42,206 bases of DNA from positions 1 through 42,206 of the forward strand of contig CBDVBD010000008.1 of NCBI GenBank assembly GCA_965372135.1, given 5' to 3'. A program made the position numbers and the translations under genes. Under the pieces are notes generated by a model. That model saw only the letters and a program-made list of their open reading frames with translations, was not told the origin of the DNA and ran no database searches. This DNA is from CBDVBD01 sp965372135 (lineage in GTDB: Bacteria; Electryoneota; RPQS01; CBDVBD01). This document shows, piece by piece, positions 24,801 to 33,891 of this stretch; within the stretch, counting starts at the first letter, position 1, and each line of letters starts with the position of its first letter.

Positions 24801-27800
24801 ACGTTTGTGTGGGCTCTGCTGTTGTGATTGTGTTGCCGATATTCAGAGGTTGAGTCTCCTTGGTCGTATGGCTTCCTACCGGTGATTCCACCTCCGGCGG
24901 GATTCTGTCCAAGACTTTCATGCGTTCCATGATTTCTTTGGCTTTTTGTACCTGTCCCGCTTTGGCATATGCTTCCCCCAATTGGAACAGATACATGGAG
25001 TCTTCGTTGGTAGAGTCCCGGTGAGATTCCAAAATATCGATAGCGGTTTTCAGGTCTCCTCGCACCACTGCGGCTGCAGCTTCCTCCCGCCATCTGATGG
25101 TCACGATTTCCGGAACGACGTCCGCATACTGTTGATAGATTTCCAGGGTCTTACGGGCACTTTCCTCCCAAGTAAACTGTCGTACCGCCTCACAAGCAGC
25201 ATCCCCCTTCGGATTATCCCAAGCCTCCAAAATCACCTCTCTAATATTCTCCGAATTATCCGGGGAGAAATAATGCGCTGCATCGCCCAAGTAATCCGGC
25301 AGTGCCCCCGATGATGACCCCGCCACTCCGGTGCCGGCAGCCGCCGCTTCCAAGGACACCAGCCCCGGCAATTCGTACCAACTGGGAAGCACATGCAGCC
25401 GGGCTGCTTGGAATCCCGATACCAGCATTTCCGCAGGGAGCCGGTCCAGAAACAGAGTTTTTTCCTTACGCTGGTATCGCTTGCACAGTTCCTCATATTC
25501 CGGCTGATAGGTAAATCCACCGGTGGCGAAAACCACAGGGATATCATCGTGTTCCAGTGCCTTAAGCAGCATCAACTGGTTCTTCCGCGATTCCAGCCGT
25601 CCCACGCATAGGATGAAATCATCCAACCCGAATTCCTTACGGAAAGCGGTGCCGCCATCGCCTATTGACAAATCCAAAGTTGGAGCGAAGGGCACGATTT
25701 CCGCTCGAGCGATTTTAGAGAAGCGCCCCAATAGGGCTTTCCGTTCCGTATCCCCGCAGCAGAAATGGCATTTGGCATTATAGGCAACATAGTCATTACG
25801 CAACGTACCGCTGGGTGGCAGTTGTCGAAGCCTTTCCATCTCTTCGCCGAATACGGTTTCGTCCTGCCCGGCTTCGATATACCGCTGAAACGAGTTGATG
25901 ATCTCGTAGCTCATCTCCAAGTACCGGGGCCAATCTTCGTACAGCGATGTAACGACATAAGGCTTTCCCTGCGTGATCACATTTTCAGCGAATTGGTGTG
26001 ATGCCGGTAGAATAGTCAGGTTGAACAAATGCACTAAATCGTAGTCCCGGACATCCTGAAGCTGCGGGCTGAAGTTCACCTTGACGCCTAAGGACTCCAA
26101 TTCCGCTTGCAACCGGTGCATCACTTCGGTATCACCGCCGGGGTGCGTCAGGGCGTTATGCCGGTTCTGGAACAGCACTTTCATTGGCGACTTGACATGC
26201 ACTTGCTTCGGCTTTTCTTGGGGTGCTTGTATCACCGGGTGCATTTTTCCCACACGCAATCGATCGCGGATTTCGGTTAAGCGGTTCGCCACCCGTACTG
26301 CTTGGTGTTTCAGCGTCCAATTCTCCAGGATATCCTGACGAGCCCGCCGCCCGATTTCTGCGGCAGCTTCCGGATGTTCGTATATGAAGCGCATGTGCTG
26401 AGCGCAGCCGTCCACACTGGGTTCCGCCAACATCTGCCCGGCATAGATGGGAGCATCGATAATCTGATCCTGATCCACTTCCTTCAGGCTTTCATAATCC
26501 ACCATCAGGCTGTTTTTCGAATTCATAAATTCCGTGTTCCCGCTCCAATCGGTGGCGATACAAGGCTTCCCCAACGCCATGGATTCCATATAAGGGATTC
26601 CCCACCCTTCCCCACGGGATGGCAGCACAAAACCAGTACAACTATTGTACAAGGCGGGCATCTGGGCATCGGGGATGCGGTTACCGAGCACGATAATCGG
26701 CGGAACTTGATCTCTACGCGTACCCATCTGCTGCAGACCCAGGTCGATTAGACTGTCCACCTGACCGCTCTTGCCGTAATATGACCTGATCACCAATGAT
26801 ACATCATCGTCAGGATGAAAAGCTTGCAAATAAGCGCGCAGCAGGACATCCCATCCTTTGCGTTTCGACCATTGGAATGTGGACAGAAAAATGCATTCCC
26901 GGGTGCCGGGGATAGGAAATGTCCCCGCTTTTTCAGGATCGTACCGGTCTGGATCGATCCCCAAGGGCAGTATTTTTATCCTATCTTTCGATAATCCGGC
27001 TCTGGCAAAAGTCTCGAAATTGAAATGAGTGGGCACCCAGGTTTCGTCCATCTGGATCAGCGCATCCCGCCAATCCGTGGGAATTCCGTGGGTTTCAAAC
27101 ATGGTGCTGCAGATATAGTAACCGTGATTAGGATTTGACATCCGGGCAAATGCACAGGTATCATTTCCCGGACTGGCGGGGATGTGATGCAAAACATAAA
27201 TGGATTCCGGTCCCTGCTTAGCGGGTCTTCCCGTCAATTTCAAAATACGCCCGACCGTTTCCGGATCCACTTGTGTGCGATATTCGATCATCTCACCGTT
27301 ATCTGCCCTAAGTTTTATAGAATCAGGAGACAAGACGGCATTATCTTTTACCAGTTTAGCATCATACATCCCGGAAAACCACACCGATACCGCTCGGATG
27401 TCCACATTAATGTCGTCCAACCCAATCACCAAATTCCGCGCCATGGAAGCGTATCCGGAAATGTCCAACATGGGCGCTTCGTAAGTCAATTGCACCGGAT
27501 TGGATATCATCCTATCCTGAATCTGGCTGTACTGCTGCTGAAAACCAGTGCTTTTGACAACAGGTTTCGGAGTCTGATTTTCCTCCATAACACTTTTATC
27601 AACAGTTTGACCCGCCTGTTGGTCGATTTCTTCGGAAATCAACGATTCAGCGATCTCAACCGGGTCGGATTTGACCTGATTTTCTGTGCGGGCATGGACG
27701 ATGGATGCAATTACTTGTCGCATTTTTTCCGCTACCCGGTCCCAGGTGTACTGCCGAGCCCGTTCCTTCCCAAGCTGGATGTATTTATTGCGATAGCCCT

Positions 27801-29631
27801 CATCGGTCAGCAGTCTGACGATCTCTTGAGCCATGGTATCGGTGTCGTTAGGATCGCACATTACGGCGGCATCCCCCGCTACTTCAATCAACGACGACCG
27901 GTTAGAACTGACCACCGGAATCCCTGCCGCCATCGCCTCCAGCACCGGCAGCCCGAAACCTTCATATAGCGACGGAAACAGGAAAACGGAACTAACATGC
28001 TGAATGACACGGAGCTCTTCTGGAGATACGAAGCCGGTCATCACCACTTTGTCCTGCACCCCGTATTTCTGCGCCAGCTCCTGGATTTTTTCGACCTCTT
28101 CATCCGCAGCCGCTCCGGCTAAAACCAGCCGGAAATCACCGAAATACTGCGTTCCAACCTTTTGTGCCGTTTCCAACAACCCTTCCGGATTCTTGCGGGG
28201 ATCCAACGACCCCACATACAGAATCAACGGTCCGTCGAAGCGGATCCGGGAACGTACGGTGGCGATCAAATCCGGATCGGGACTATCGAAAAAATATTGT
28301 GCGATACCACCCCCCATCACCGAATTCCTATCCTCCGGCACTTCCAAATATCGTATATAATCATTCTTGGTACATTCCGATAGCGCCAGGAAATGATCCA
28401 CATGTTTCGATAGCCACCCCAGCCGTTTTTTATAAGCATCCGCCCAATCGGGATCATCTTTCAAGTACTGATCCTCAAACACTAACGGGATCAAATCATA
28501 GGCATTGGCTATGATCGTTACATCCCTTAGTTCCATCGGTACCAAGGGCTTGCATGCAATCGAACCGCCCTGAGACACCGGACCGACAGGGATCGGTGTC
28601 AACGAGTCGGTCAGCCAAAACACATCCAGCGTGGACGGTACCAACTGATCGTAATATCTGTACACGCAGTTGGAATTCTCCGCGCGGGACAGGTATATTA
28701 TTTCCGGTGTGATTTCGGTATTCCGGTCACCGTACAGTGTGAAGTAACAGTCCGGAGACGACTTGATCAGCGCTTCCAGCGAATGGAACACATAATGCCC
28801 GATCCCGCGCATGTTGCTGGCGCTAAATTGCAGGGTACGCACGTCCACCCCGATAATCTTTCGGTCTCCAACCAAAGCCCGAGTCCATTTTTCCAGAAAC
28901 ACCGGGTAACTGCGCTCCGACCGTTCCACTGCTGTTGAATTGTCGATCGACTGGGTTTCGTAATGCGTCACCACTGCCCGGGGATTTAACACCACCCGGT
29001 ATCCCATCTGCCGTACGGTCAAGCATAAATCAATGTCATCATAATACATCTCGTAGCGCCGTTCCAAGCCGCCCACCCGATTAAACAACTCCCGTTCGAT
29101 CAACAAGCACGCTCCCGTCACACCCGCCACCTCTCGAATAGCAGCGCATGAGGGATCATCGCCCGGTTTCCCTTGATGGAGATGCACCGGCAGCAGGTCG
29201 GGAGTGACATCGAGTCCCATATGCTGAATAGTCCCATCGGGATAAAGCAGCTTGGCGCCCACAATCCCGATCGATGGGTCAGACTGGTACAGGTCAATCA
29301 TTTCCCGCAGCCACCGGGGATGTACCTCGGTGTCGTTGTTGAAAATCAGCAGGTATTTCCCGCGTGCTTCCTGAGCCCCATGATTAACCGCACCGATAAA
29401 TCCCAGGTTCTTATCGTTGCGTATCGAGCAAAACGGCGGTTGCAGGGTGGCTAAAAATTCCGCAGTTTCGTCAGTGGACGCATCATCAACAACGATTACC
29501 TCATACCGCACGTCGTTGGTATGTTGACGGATGGTCTCTAAACAGCGCTTGGTAAAATGGCACTGGTTATAGACCGGGACAATGATGGTACATTCGATTT
29601 CTTGCTGGGTTTTCATGTAATGGTTGCTCAT
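21883..29631 (-). CDS. Giant six-glycosyltransferase protein with TPR repeats
   Basis: This 2,582-residue protein has, in order: GT2 (13-255; VIVVDDASTDETAE, FNNDTEV); GT4 (258-645; YVGSLDPRKNPEGLL, SLYEGFGLPVLEAMAAG); a linker; GT4 (710-1120; SRGEGWGIPYMESMALG); GT4 (1150-1505; GGDTEVMHRLQ, VGRLESRKNQLMLLKAL); a TPR-like pair (1510-1572); a Ser/Thr-rich linker (1583-1640); a GT4/CgeB-like domain (1645-1985; KSSIKWLEYGMAGIPGIYQD); GT2 (2008-2262; VVDNGSEDITAAE, FLNNDTFPQKGW); and about seven TPRs (2288-2575; NRLDEAETHFQEALEADD-type repeats). It has no signal or membrane segment. It probably builds an oligosaccharide, with TPRs docking the protein substrate. Neither ATG (29631, 29616) has a good ribosome site. 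It follows the GDP-sugar genes, which suggests 6-deoxyhexose donors. Confidence 0.92.
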   Translation of the reverse strand: MSNHYMKTQQEIECTIIVPVYNQCHFTKRCLETIRQHTNDVRYEVIVVDDASTDETAEFLATLQPPFCSIRNDKNLGFIGAVNHGAQEARGKYLLIFNNDTEVHPRWLREMIDLYQSDPSIGIVGAKLLYPDGTIQHMGLDVTPDLLPVHLHQGKPGDDPSCAAIREVAGVTGACLLIERELFNRVGGLERRYEMYYDDIDLCLTVRQMGYRVVLNPRAVVTHYETQSIDNSTAVERSERSYPVFLEKWTRALVGDRKIIGVDVRTLQFSASNMRGIGHYVFHSLEALIKSSPDCYFTLYGDRNTEITPEIIYLSRAENSNCVYRYYDQLVPSTLDVFWLTDSLTPIPVGPVSQGGSIACKPLVPMELRDVTIIANAYDLIPLVFEDQYLKDDPDWADAYKKRLGWLSKHVDHFLALSECTKNDYIRYLEVPEDRNSVMGGGIAQYFFDSPDPDLIATVRSRIRFDGPLILYVGSLDPRKNPEGLLETAQKVGTQYFGDFRLVLAGAAADEEVEKIQELAQKYGVQDKVVMTGFVSPEELRVIQHVSSVFLFPSLYEGFGLPVLEAMAAGIPVVSSNRSSLIEVAGDAAVMCDPNDTDTMAQEIVRLLTDEGYRNKYIQLGKERARQYTWDRVAEKMRQVIASIVHARTENQVKSDPVEIAESLISEEIDQQAGQTVDKSVMEENQTPKPVVKSTGFQQQYSQIQDRMISNPVQLTYEAPMLDISGYASMARNLVIGLDDINVDIRAVSVWFSGMYDAKLVKDNAVLSPDSIKLRADNGEMIEYRTQVDPETVGRILKLTGRPAKQGPESIYVLHHIPASPGNDTCAFARMSNPNHGYYICSTMFETHGIPTDWRDALIQMDETWVPTHFNFETFARAGLSKDRIKILPLGIDPDRYDPEKAGTFPIPGTRECIFLSTFQWSKRKGWDVLLRAYLQAFHPDDDVSLVIRSYYGKSGQVDSLIDLGLQQMGTRRDQVPPIIVLGNRIPDAQMPALYNSCTGFVLPSRGEGWGIPYMESMALGKPCIATDWSGNTEFMNSKNSLMVDYESLKEVDQDQIIDAPIYAGQMLAEPSVDGCAQHMRFIYEHPEAAAEIGRRARQDILENWTLKHQAVRVANRLTEIRDRLRVGKMHPVIQAPQEKPKQVHVKSPMKVLFQNRHNALTHPGGDTEVMHRLQAELESLGVKVNFSPQLQDVRDYDLVHLFNLTILPASHQFAENVITQGKPYVVTSLYEDWPRYLEMSYEIINSFQRYIEAGQDETVFGEEMERLRQLPPSGTLRNDYVAYNAKCHFCCGDTERKALLGRFSKIARAEIVPFAPTLDLSIGDGGTAFRKEFGLDDFILCVGRLESRKNQLMLLKALEHDDIPVVFATGGFTYQPEYEELCKRYQRKEKTLFLDRLPAEMLVSGFQAARLHVLPSWYELPGLVSLEAAAAGTGVAGSSSGALPDYLGDAAHYFSPDNSENIREVILEAWDNPKGDAACEAVRQFTWEESARKTLEIYQQYADVVPEIVTIRWREEAAAAVVRGDLKTAIDILESHRDSTNEDSMYLFQLGEAYAKAGQVQKAKEIMERMKVLDRIPPEVESPVGSHTTKETQPLNIGNTITTAEPTQTSSTEPTESSTAKMKDTAMNESSSASRVEITSPLKVSLFTLKSTEACFYVRLVAPLEELERQGKIVLDYPLRFEGNQVLNPTIPDHTDVAIFQRSFINMDLFQDSIDSARTQGKVVIYEIDDLLINVPDWHPQKDMFGWGMPFIKRHIGMADHVTVSTERLKSNLMEYNPFVTVIPNTVDPKLWQKQVPESPHNGPVVIGYTGTVTHTGDIRTMVPAIEQILERYGDQVVFKFWGLFPQELDGKPGVILEREYIANYPGYIQNLEQADFDIMLVPLAPCEFNECKSSIKWLEYGMAGIPGIYQDLTPYRGVVRHGETGMLAGDIDSWVDCMAQLIDDEVLRKTMADTARNEVLANHTISQSAAVWEQCMKQCLEEKSSPVVLPSERHEIPEIKRDVEPECSIIIPAYNLCQLTKRCLEALYETVDCPCEIIVVDNGSEDITAAEVEAMIANNSEYDLISLSLIRNMENLGFAKACNQGAEAACGKHLIFLNNDTFPQKGWLQPLIDEVNNNPDVGVVGSKLLYPDGTIQHAGIVYSKEKIPFLIYRGFAKRHQVVSQARDIPAVSADCMLVPRDLFRKLGGFDERYKNGFEDADFCLKVAHAEPDPNDNNPQRCRIRYCPESEVVHFEESTPGRKDYDSENMSYFLEKWGDRIQQSDEEYLRADGMAIDWISDSAGRYITLKEKIDRLIREAEDLERHGSLSQALELLDEIVRLDPQRDETFSWMSRIYTALDQLEKAESCLKDAPKTPKTSLALAETKLKRQKIEEAAEELLELKKNIEKLAPEDKSLTWHLLGNCLVHQNRLDEAETHFQEALEADDTWERPHLGLASVCLLRQQFDHAEQHFQRVLERDPSHPKANFGIGMVLWNRGDKEGSLKAYQAVLDKDICHTQALYSLTTAATDMGRWELAAEYLERYVAKNPSHLDFQFSLCGIYYRMGRSGEAGEICNRILQQQPDHAEAKELNQKIQGESAH

Positions 29632-29648
29632 GTCTTAGTATTTAATCT

Positions 29649-30674
29649 CTATCTGGATAACACTTGCCCGGCGGCATACTGTTCACTGGGGACAGCCCAA
29701 TCCGCTTCATTTTCCAAAATAAACCGCCGATGGGTGCAGAACCACTGCACCGTTTCCGACAATCCCGACTGCAAATCGGTTTCCACCTGAAATCCGTATT
29801 TCTCCCTGGCTTCAGCCGTATTCAGTGATTTTTGGTTAGGATTTCGCGCTCCGTCGGTCCAACAGATTTCCCCCGAATATTCCAAATATTCGGCGATTTG
29901 CTCCACCACCTCACCCCAAATTGCTGTGTGTCCCGACCCAATATTGATGATGCCCCCCTCAGTGCCGCCTTCGATGACGCGAATTATCCCATCCGCAGCA
30001 TCGCCCACGTAAATAAAATCTACGTTATCATCAAAATGACCTAAAACATCAACCTCCGGTTCACCGTTTTCCTTTGCATCGCTGATAGCTCTGATGGTCG
30101 ATGACATCACCCGGCGCCCATTAACATAGAACCGGTCGCCGGGACCGTACAATTCTCCCGTGATAAATGCGGTAATTTTGTAATCCCCATATTCACCGGT
30201 CTGATAATTGACTATTTCCTGCAGGAATACTTCAGCGTGGGACCGGTAGTTCTGGTATCCATCCCATTGGGAAACATCCACCGCCTCCCGCTCCGAAAAA
30301 GGCGACTGGCACCAAGAGGGATAGGCATGATGATCCCAAACCGTAATCATTTCGGCAATGTCGTTATGTTTTGCCGCAATCAGGATATTCCGCCACATAA
30401 CCACATCGGGATGATCCAACGGGTCATGTTTGTCGCTTGTTTTCTCACCATTATCAATGGCATAGGGGCACGATGCCGCAAGGTGTATCACCATATCCGG
30501 AGGGTAATCCCGCAGTAATCGATTCGCCGAATCCAACGTAGCGAGATTGTAATGTTTACTCTTGGGTACAAACACGTCTCGGAAACCGCAATCCTGCAGC
30601 TTCTGCACTAAATAGGTTCCCAAAAATCCATCTCCACCGGTTACGATGATCTTCCGTTGCGTCAGGACATCCAT
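29649..30674 (-). CDS. GDP-fucose-synthase-like SDR with altered catalytic residues
   Basis: This 341-residue protein is an extended short-chain dehydrogenase of the GDP-L-fucose synthase/WcaG type: an NAD(P)-binding IIVTGGDGFLGTYLV at the start, VIHLAAS, and a C-terminal half with ELYGPGDRF, NIGSGHTA and TDLQSGLSETVQWF. The usual catalytic parts are changed. The SSCIYP region reads WDHHAYP (113-119), so the Ser and Cys are missing, and the YxxxK motif reads YRSHA (144-148), so the Lys is missing. It may therefore act on another sugar by another mechanism, or be a non-catalytic subunit. It lies between rmd and the giant glycosyltransferase. The family is clear; the activity is not. Confidence 0.75.
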   Translation of the reverse strand: MDVLTQRKIIVTGGDGFLGTYLVQKLQDCGFRDVFVPKSKHYNLATLDSANRLLRDYPPDMVIHLAASCPYAIDNGEKTSDKHDPLDHPDVVMWRNILIAAKHNDIAEMITVWDHHAYPSWCQSPFSEREAVDVSQWDGYQNYRSHAEVFLQEIVNYQTGEYGDYKITAFITGELYGPGDRFYVNGRRVMSSTIRAISDAKENGEPEVDVLGHFDDNVDFIYVGDAADGIIRVIEGGTEGGIINIGSGHTAIWGEVVEQIAEYLEYSGEICWTDGARNPNQKSLNTAEAREKYGFQVETDLQSGLSETVQWFCTHRRFILENEADWAVPSEQYAAGQVLSR

Positions 30675-30689
30675 GACATCCTCCTATAT

Positions 30690-31772
30690 TTACATTGAGT
30701 TGACTGTCGGGTCATCCGTCTCCCGGGTCAACCGTAATTTTTCCTCGCTATGATATCTGATTATTCGTTTATCCTTAGTATTTCCGTGTCGCTGGATTGC
30801 CTGCCGATGGTAGTCCAGAATATCCGACAGCGTCTGTTCCCAGGGAATCCTCGGCGACCATCCGGTTGTATCCACAAAATGTCTGTTCGATCCCACGAAT
30901 CGGGGAATTTCCACCGGGCGAAACAATGCCGGATCCGGCACGATGTCGAATTCGCTTGTTGCCAGGGACAACAGCCCATCCAGCAGTTCCTGAATGGTAC
31001 GCCCAACTCCAGAACAGAGGTTATACACCGCACCGGATTCACCCTTCGTCATCGCCAATTGATATGCGCTCATCATGTCGCGCACGTCGGTGAAATCCCT
31101 GACCGCTTCCAGATTACCGACGTGCAGTCGCCGGTGGTTGGAATCCACCTCCCCCACTGCAATTTGCTTAGCGAAATCGGAAGCAGCGAATCCCGGTCCC
31201 TGCCGGGGTCCGATATGATTGAAGGCTCTGACCCGCACGATGGGCAGTCCGTCCCGCAGGAAATACTGTTGGCACAATTGGTCAGCGGATGCTTTACTCA
31301 ACGCATACGGGTTCATCGGGTTCAAAGGGCAGTCTTCGGTGATTCCGCCACCGTCATCTGCCGACGTAACAGCGTTAACACTCTTACCATAGACGTCAGC
31401 GGACCCGACGTGGAGCACTTTCGGACAAGGACTAAGCTCCTTCAGGCAGTCGAGCAGCGCTAACGTGCCCATTACATTGATGCGGAAGGTTTCTCGGGGA
31501 TTATCCCAGGAACGCGGCACCGAGGCTTGTGCTGCCAGGTGATATACGCAGTCCGGCGCTGGATCTAAGAGCGATTCCAGCGCCGACCGGTCTTCGAGAT
31601 CCGCCAGCACGATATCCTGACGCGACAACTCTCCGGCATCGATTAGCCCTTCGAGATGCGTCAACGGATCCTGTGGTCCTCCCAATCCCCGGACACCATG
31701 CCCGTGGCGTATCAGCAGTTCCGCCAAATGGGAACCCGCAAACCCTGTGATCCCGGTTACTAAAATGTTCAT
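30690..31772 (-). CDS. GDP-4-keto-6-deoxy-D-mannose reductase-like (Rmd)
   Basis: This 360-residue SDR starts MNILVTGITGFAGSHLAELL (ATG at 31772; the TTG at 31802 has no ribosome site). It has VYHLAAQASV, the VGSADVYG serine region, PYALSKASADQL (intact YxxxK) and RAFNHIGPRQGPGF, the substrate-binding pattern of Rmd. Rmd reduces the GMD product to GDP-D-rhamnose. The order gmd-rmd supports this, although a related epimerase/reductase activity is possible. It lies 88 bases after gmd; the gap carries a short hairpin (CATCTT-CAA-AAGATG, 31783-31797) just before the start. Confidence 0.75.
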   Translation of the reverse strand: MNILVTGITGFAGSHLAELLIRHGHGVRGLGGPQDPLTHLEGLIDAGELSRQDIVLADLEDRSALESLLDPAPDCVYHLAAQASVPRSWDNPRETFRINVMGTLALLDCLKELSPCPKVLHVGSADVYGKSVNAVTSADDGGGITEDCPLNPMNPYALSKASADQLCQQYFLRDGLPIVRVRAFNHIGPRQGPGFAASDFAKQIAVGEVDSNHRRLHVGNLEAVRDFTDVRDMMSAYQLAMTKGESGAVYNLCSGVGRTIQELLDGLLSLATSEFDIVPDPALFRPVEIPRFVGSNRHFVDTTGWSPRIPWEQTLSDILDYHRQAIQRHGNTKDKRIIRYHSEEKLRLTRETDDPTVNSM

Positions 31773-31860
31773 TAAATGTTCATCTTCAAAAGATGACAAC
31801 AAGGAGGGAAATTGTGATACTTATTAATACGCTGTTATTTTCGATTATACCTAACAATCT

Positions 31861-32907
31861 CTATGACGATGACGGTACCGGCACTGCACGTTGCGTTTTC
31901 CGACCCGTCTTCACATCTGCCAATCTGGGTGCTTTGGGCACCGGAAACAGTTCCTGCTTAATCAAGTCCATATCGGCATTCACCATCATCTCCACTAAGT
32001 GTTCGAAGGTCACTAACGGTTCCCAATCCAGCTTTTCACGTGCCTTGGATGCATCACCCACCAGGAGGTCAACCTCCGCGGGACGCACGTAGCGGGGATC
32101 GATCTTCACGTATGGCTGCCAGTCAATGTCCACTGCGGCAAACGCGCATTCCACGAATTCCTGGACGCTGTGGGTTTTGCCGGTTGCGATTACGTAATCG
32201 CCCGGTTCGTCTTGTTGGAGCATCCGCCACATGGCTTGCACGTAATCACCGGCGAATCCCCAGTCGCGTTTGGCGTCCAAGTTACCCAAGCGCAGCTCGT
32301 TCGCCAGCCCCATCTTAATCCTTGCCGCACCATTGGTGATTTTCCGGGTCACGAATTCCAATCCCCGTCGGGGAGATTCGTGGTTGAACAATATCCCGTT
32401 GCAGGCGAATAGCCCGTAGGATTCCCGGAAATTGACGGTGATACAGTGTCCGTACACTTTGGCAACGCCATAGGGGCTTCGGGGGTAGAACGGAGTAGTC
32501 TCGCATTGAGGCACTTCCCGCACTTTACCGAACATCTCTGATGATGAGGCTTGGTAGAACCGGATTTTCGGATTCACCACGCGGATGGCTTCCAACAATT
32601 TAGTGACGCCTAAAGCGGTGAATTCACCGGTAAGGATCGGTTGGTTCCAGGAGGCGGGCACGAATGACTGCGCTGCTAAGTTATATACCTCGTCAGGTCT
32701 TACTTCATCCAGGATATTCACCAAGGATAACTGGTCCAGTAAATCACCCGGCACTAAGGTTATCTGATCCTTGATGTGCTCGATTCTGCCGCCGGTTTCG
32801 GTGCTGGACCGCCGGATCATTCCATATACATCATAATGCTTGCTCAGCAAAAATTCGGCAAGATAAGAACCATCCTGCCCGGTAATGCCTGTAATCAACG
32901 CTTTCAT
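31861..32907 (-). CDS. GDP-mannose 4,6-dehydratase
   Basis: The 348-residue protein is a standard Gmd: MKALITGITGQDGSYLAEFL (NADP-binding), RRSST, NLAAQSFV, the SSSEMFG catalytic Thr/Ser region, SPYGVAKVYGH with intact YxxxK, and NHESPRRGLEFVTRKI. It converts GDP-D-mannose to GDP-4-keto-6-deoxy-D-mannose, the common precursor of GDP-rhamnose and GDP-fucose. It begins the sugar part of the operon, only 16 bases after the flgL stop, with an AGGAG site 6 bases before its ATG. The C-terminal tail of about 20 residues (Pro/Lys/Arg/Ser-rich) is extra. Confidence 0.95.
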   Translation of the reverse strand: MKALITGITGQDGSYLAEFLLSKHYDVYGMIRRSSTETGGRIEHIKDQITLVPGDLLDQLSLVNILDEVRPDEVYNLAAQSFVPASWNQPILTGEFTALGVTKLLEAIRVVNPKIRFYQASSSEMFGKVREVPQCETTPFYPRSPYGVAKVYGHCITVNFRESYGLFACNGILFNHESPRRGLEFVTRKITNGAARIKMGLANELRLGNLDAKRDWGFAGDYVQAMWRMLQQDEPGDYVIATGKTHSVQEFVECAFAAVDIDWQPYVKIDPRYVRPAEVDLLVGDASKAREKLDWEPLVTFEHLVEMMVNADMDLIKQELFPVPKAPRLADVKTGRKTQRAVPVPSSS

Positions 32908-32923
32908 ATTCCACTCCTGTAAG

Positions 32924-33874
32924 TTACCATCCGATAAAGTTCAACAACGAGGGCTGCATCACCATAGCACCCACGTTTAAGGTCGCTTGATACGCCACCT
33001 GATCCAACTGCAGATCCATGATGGCTTGCACCATATCGGTATCCGCCACGTCGGACAAGGAATCGGTCAAGGTGAGATTGGTATTAAGCAGTTGGCTGTT
33101 GACGTTGTTCATCCGATCCACTCTGGCGCCGACCGTAGCCTGAAAGCCAGCCACTCGCTCCCGGATGGCTTCCAACGCCTCCAATAACTCATTTATGTTC
33201 TCGACGTCTTCGTAGCCCGGCGGTACTTCGTTATGATTGTTCAGGAAATCCCGGATACCCATGGCTACCCAGAAGAGGTCAGTTATTTCCCCTTCACCGT
33301 CGGGCATAAACAGCTCATCACCGGGAATATTGATCGCTATCAAATCGCCCACGCCAATTGCCCGGAAGATTTCCCCCATGGGGGAAGTCACGGCCTGGGA
33401 TACACTGGTAGTATCCCCTCCGGGACCCTGAATGTCATCGAAGGGCATGGTTTGCGTCCACTGACCGGCGAATATGAACACCCCGTTGTATTGGTTGTTG
33501 GCTTGCGACACCAACTGTTGGATGAGTTGTTCCACCTCCACCGCCAACCCTTCCATATCCTCTTCGGATAGCGTTTCATTATCGCCTCGGATTCCGGTAG
33601 TGTATATACTGGTAATCAGATCGTTGATTTCAGTTAACGAATTTTCGGTAAACGACAATCGGCTCAAACCATTTTCCAAATTACGGCTGAACTGCTCATT
33701 CTGGGCAATCTGTTCGGTAAGCAGCAGGGTTTGATGCACGCCCACCGGATCATCGGACGGTCGGTGCAATCGGTACCCCGATGCGATCTGATTCTGCAGG
33801 TCATACAAGCGGGAAGTCCGATTTTCCACGTGACGCAGGAAATCCGTCACTCGCATCATATTGGTTATCCGCAT
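32924..33874 (-). CDS. Hook-filament junction protein FlgL (HAP3)
   Basis: FlgL, with FlgK, connects the hook to the filament. The 316 residues have the flagellin-like N-terminus MRITNMMRVTDFLRHVENRT, then LQNQIASGYRLHRPSDDPV, and a C-terminal helix AIMDLQLDQVAYQATLNVGAMVMQPSLLNFIGW typical of FlgL, with a short central domain (FIFAGQWTQT...). Ribosome site AGGAAG lies 7 bases before the ATG. It follows flgK by 17 bases. Confidence 0.93.
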   Translation of the reverse strand: MRITNMMRVTDFLRHVENRTSRLYDLQNQIASGYRLHRPSDDPVGVHQTLLLTEQIAQNEQFSRNLENGLSRLSFTENSLTEINDLITSIYTTGIRGDNETLSEEDMEGLAVEVEQLIQQLVSQANNQYNGVFIFAGQWTQTMPFDDIQGPGGDTTSVSQAVTSPMGEIFRAIGVGDLIAINIPGDELFMPDGEGEITDLFWVAMGIRDFLNNHNEVPPGYEDVENINELLEALEAIRERVAGFQATVGARVDRMNNVNSQLLNTNLTLTDSLSDVADTDMVQAIMDLQLDQVAYQATLNVGAMVMQPSLLNFIGW

Positions 33875-33891
33875 AGCTATTCTTCCTATTA

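Noticed and set aside
27184..27969. 261-residue plus-strand open frame opposite the giant glycosyltransferase
   Set aside because: It is antisense to GT4 domains with clear motifs, has no domain of its own and no context for a separate gene.
30750..31463. 237-residue plus-strand open frame opposite rmd
   Set aside because: It is a shadow of rmd, whose Rossmann and YxxxK motifs are intact on the minus strand.
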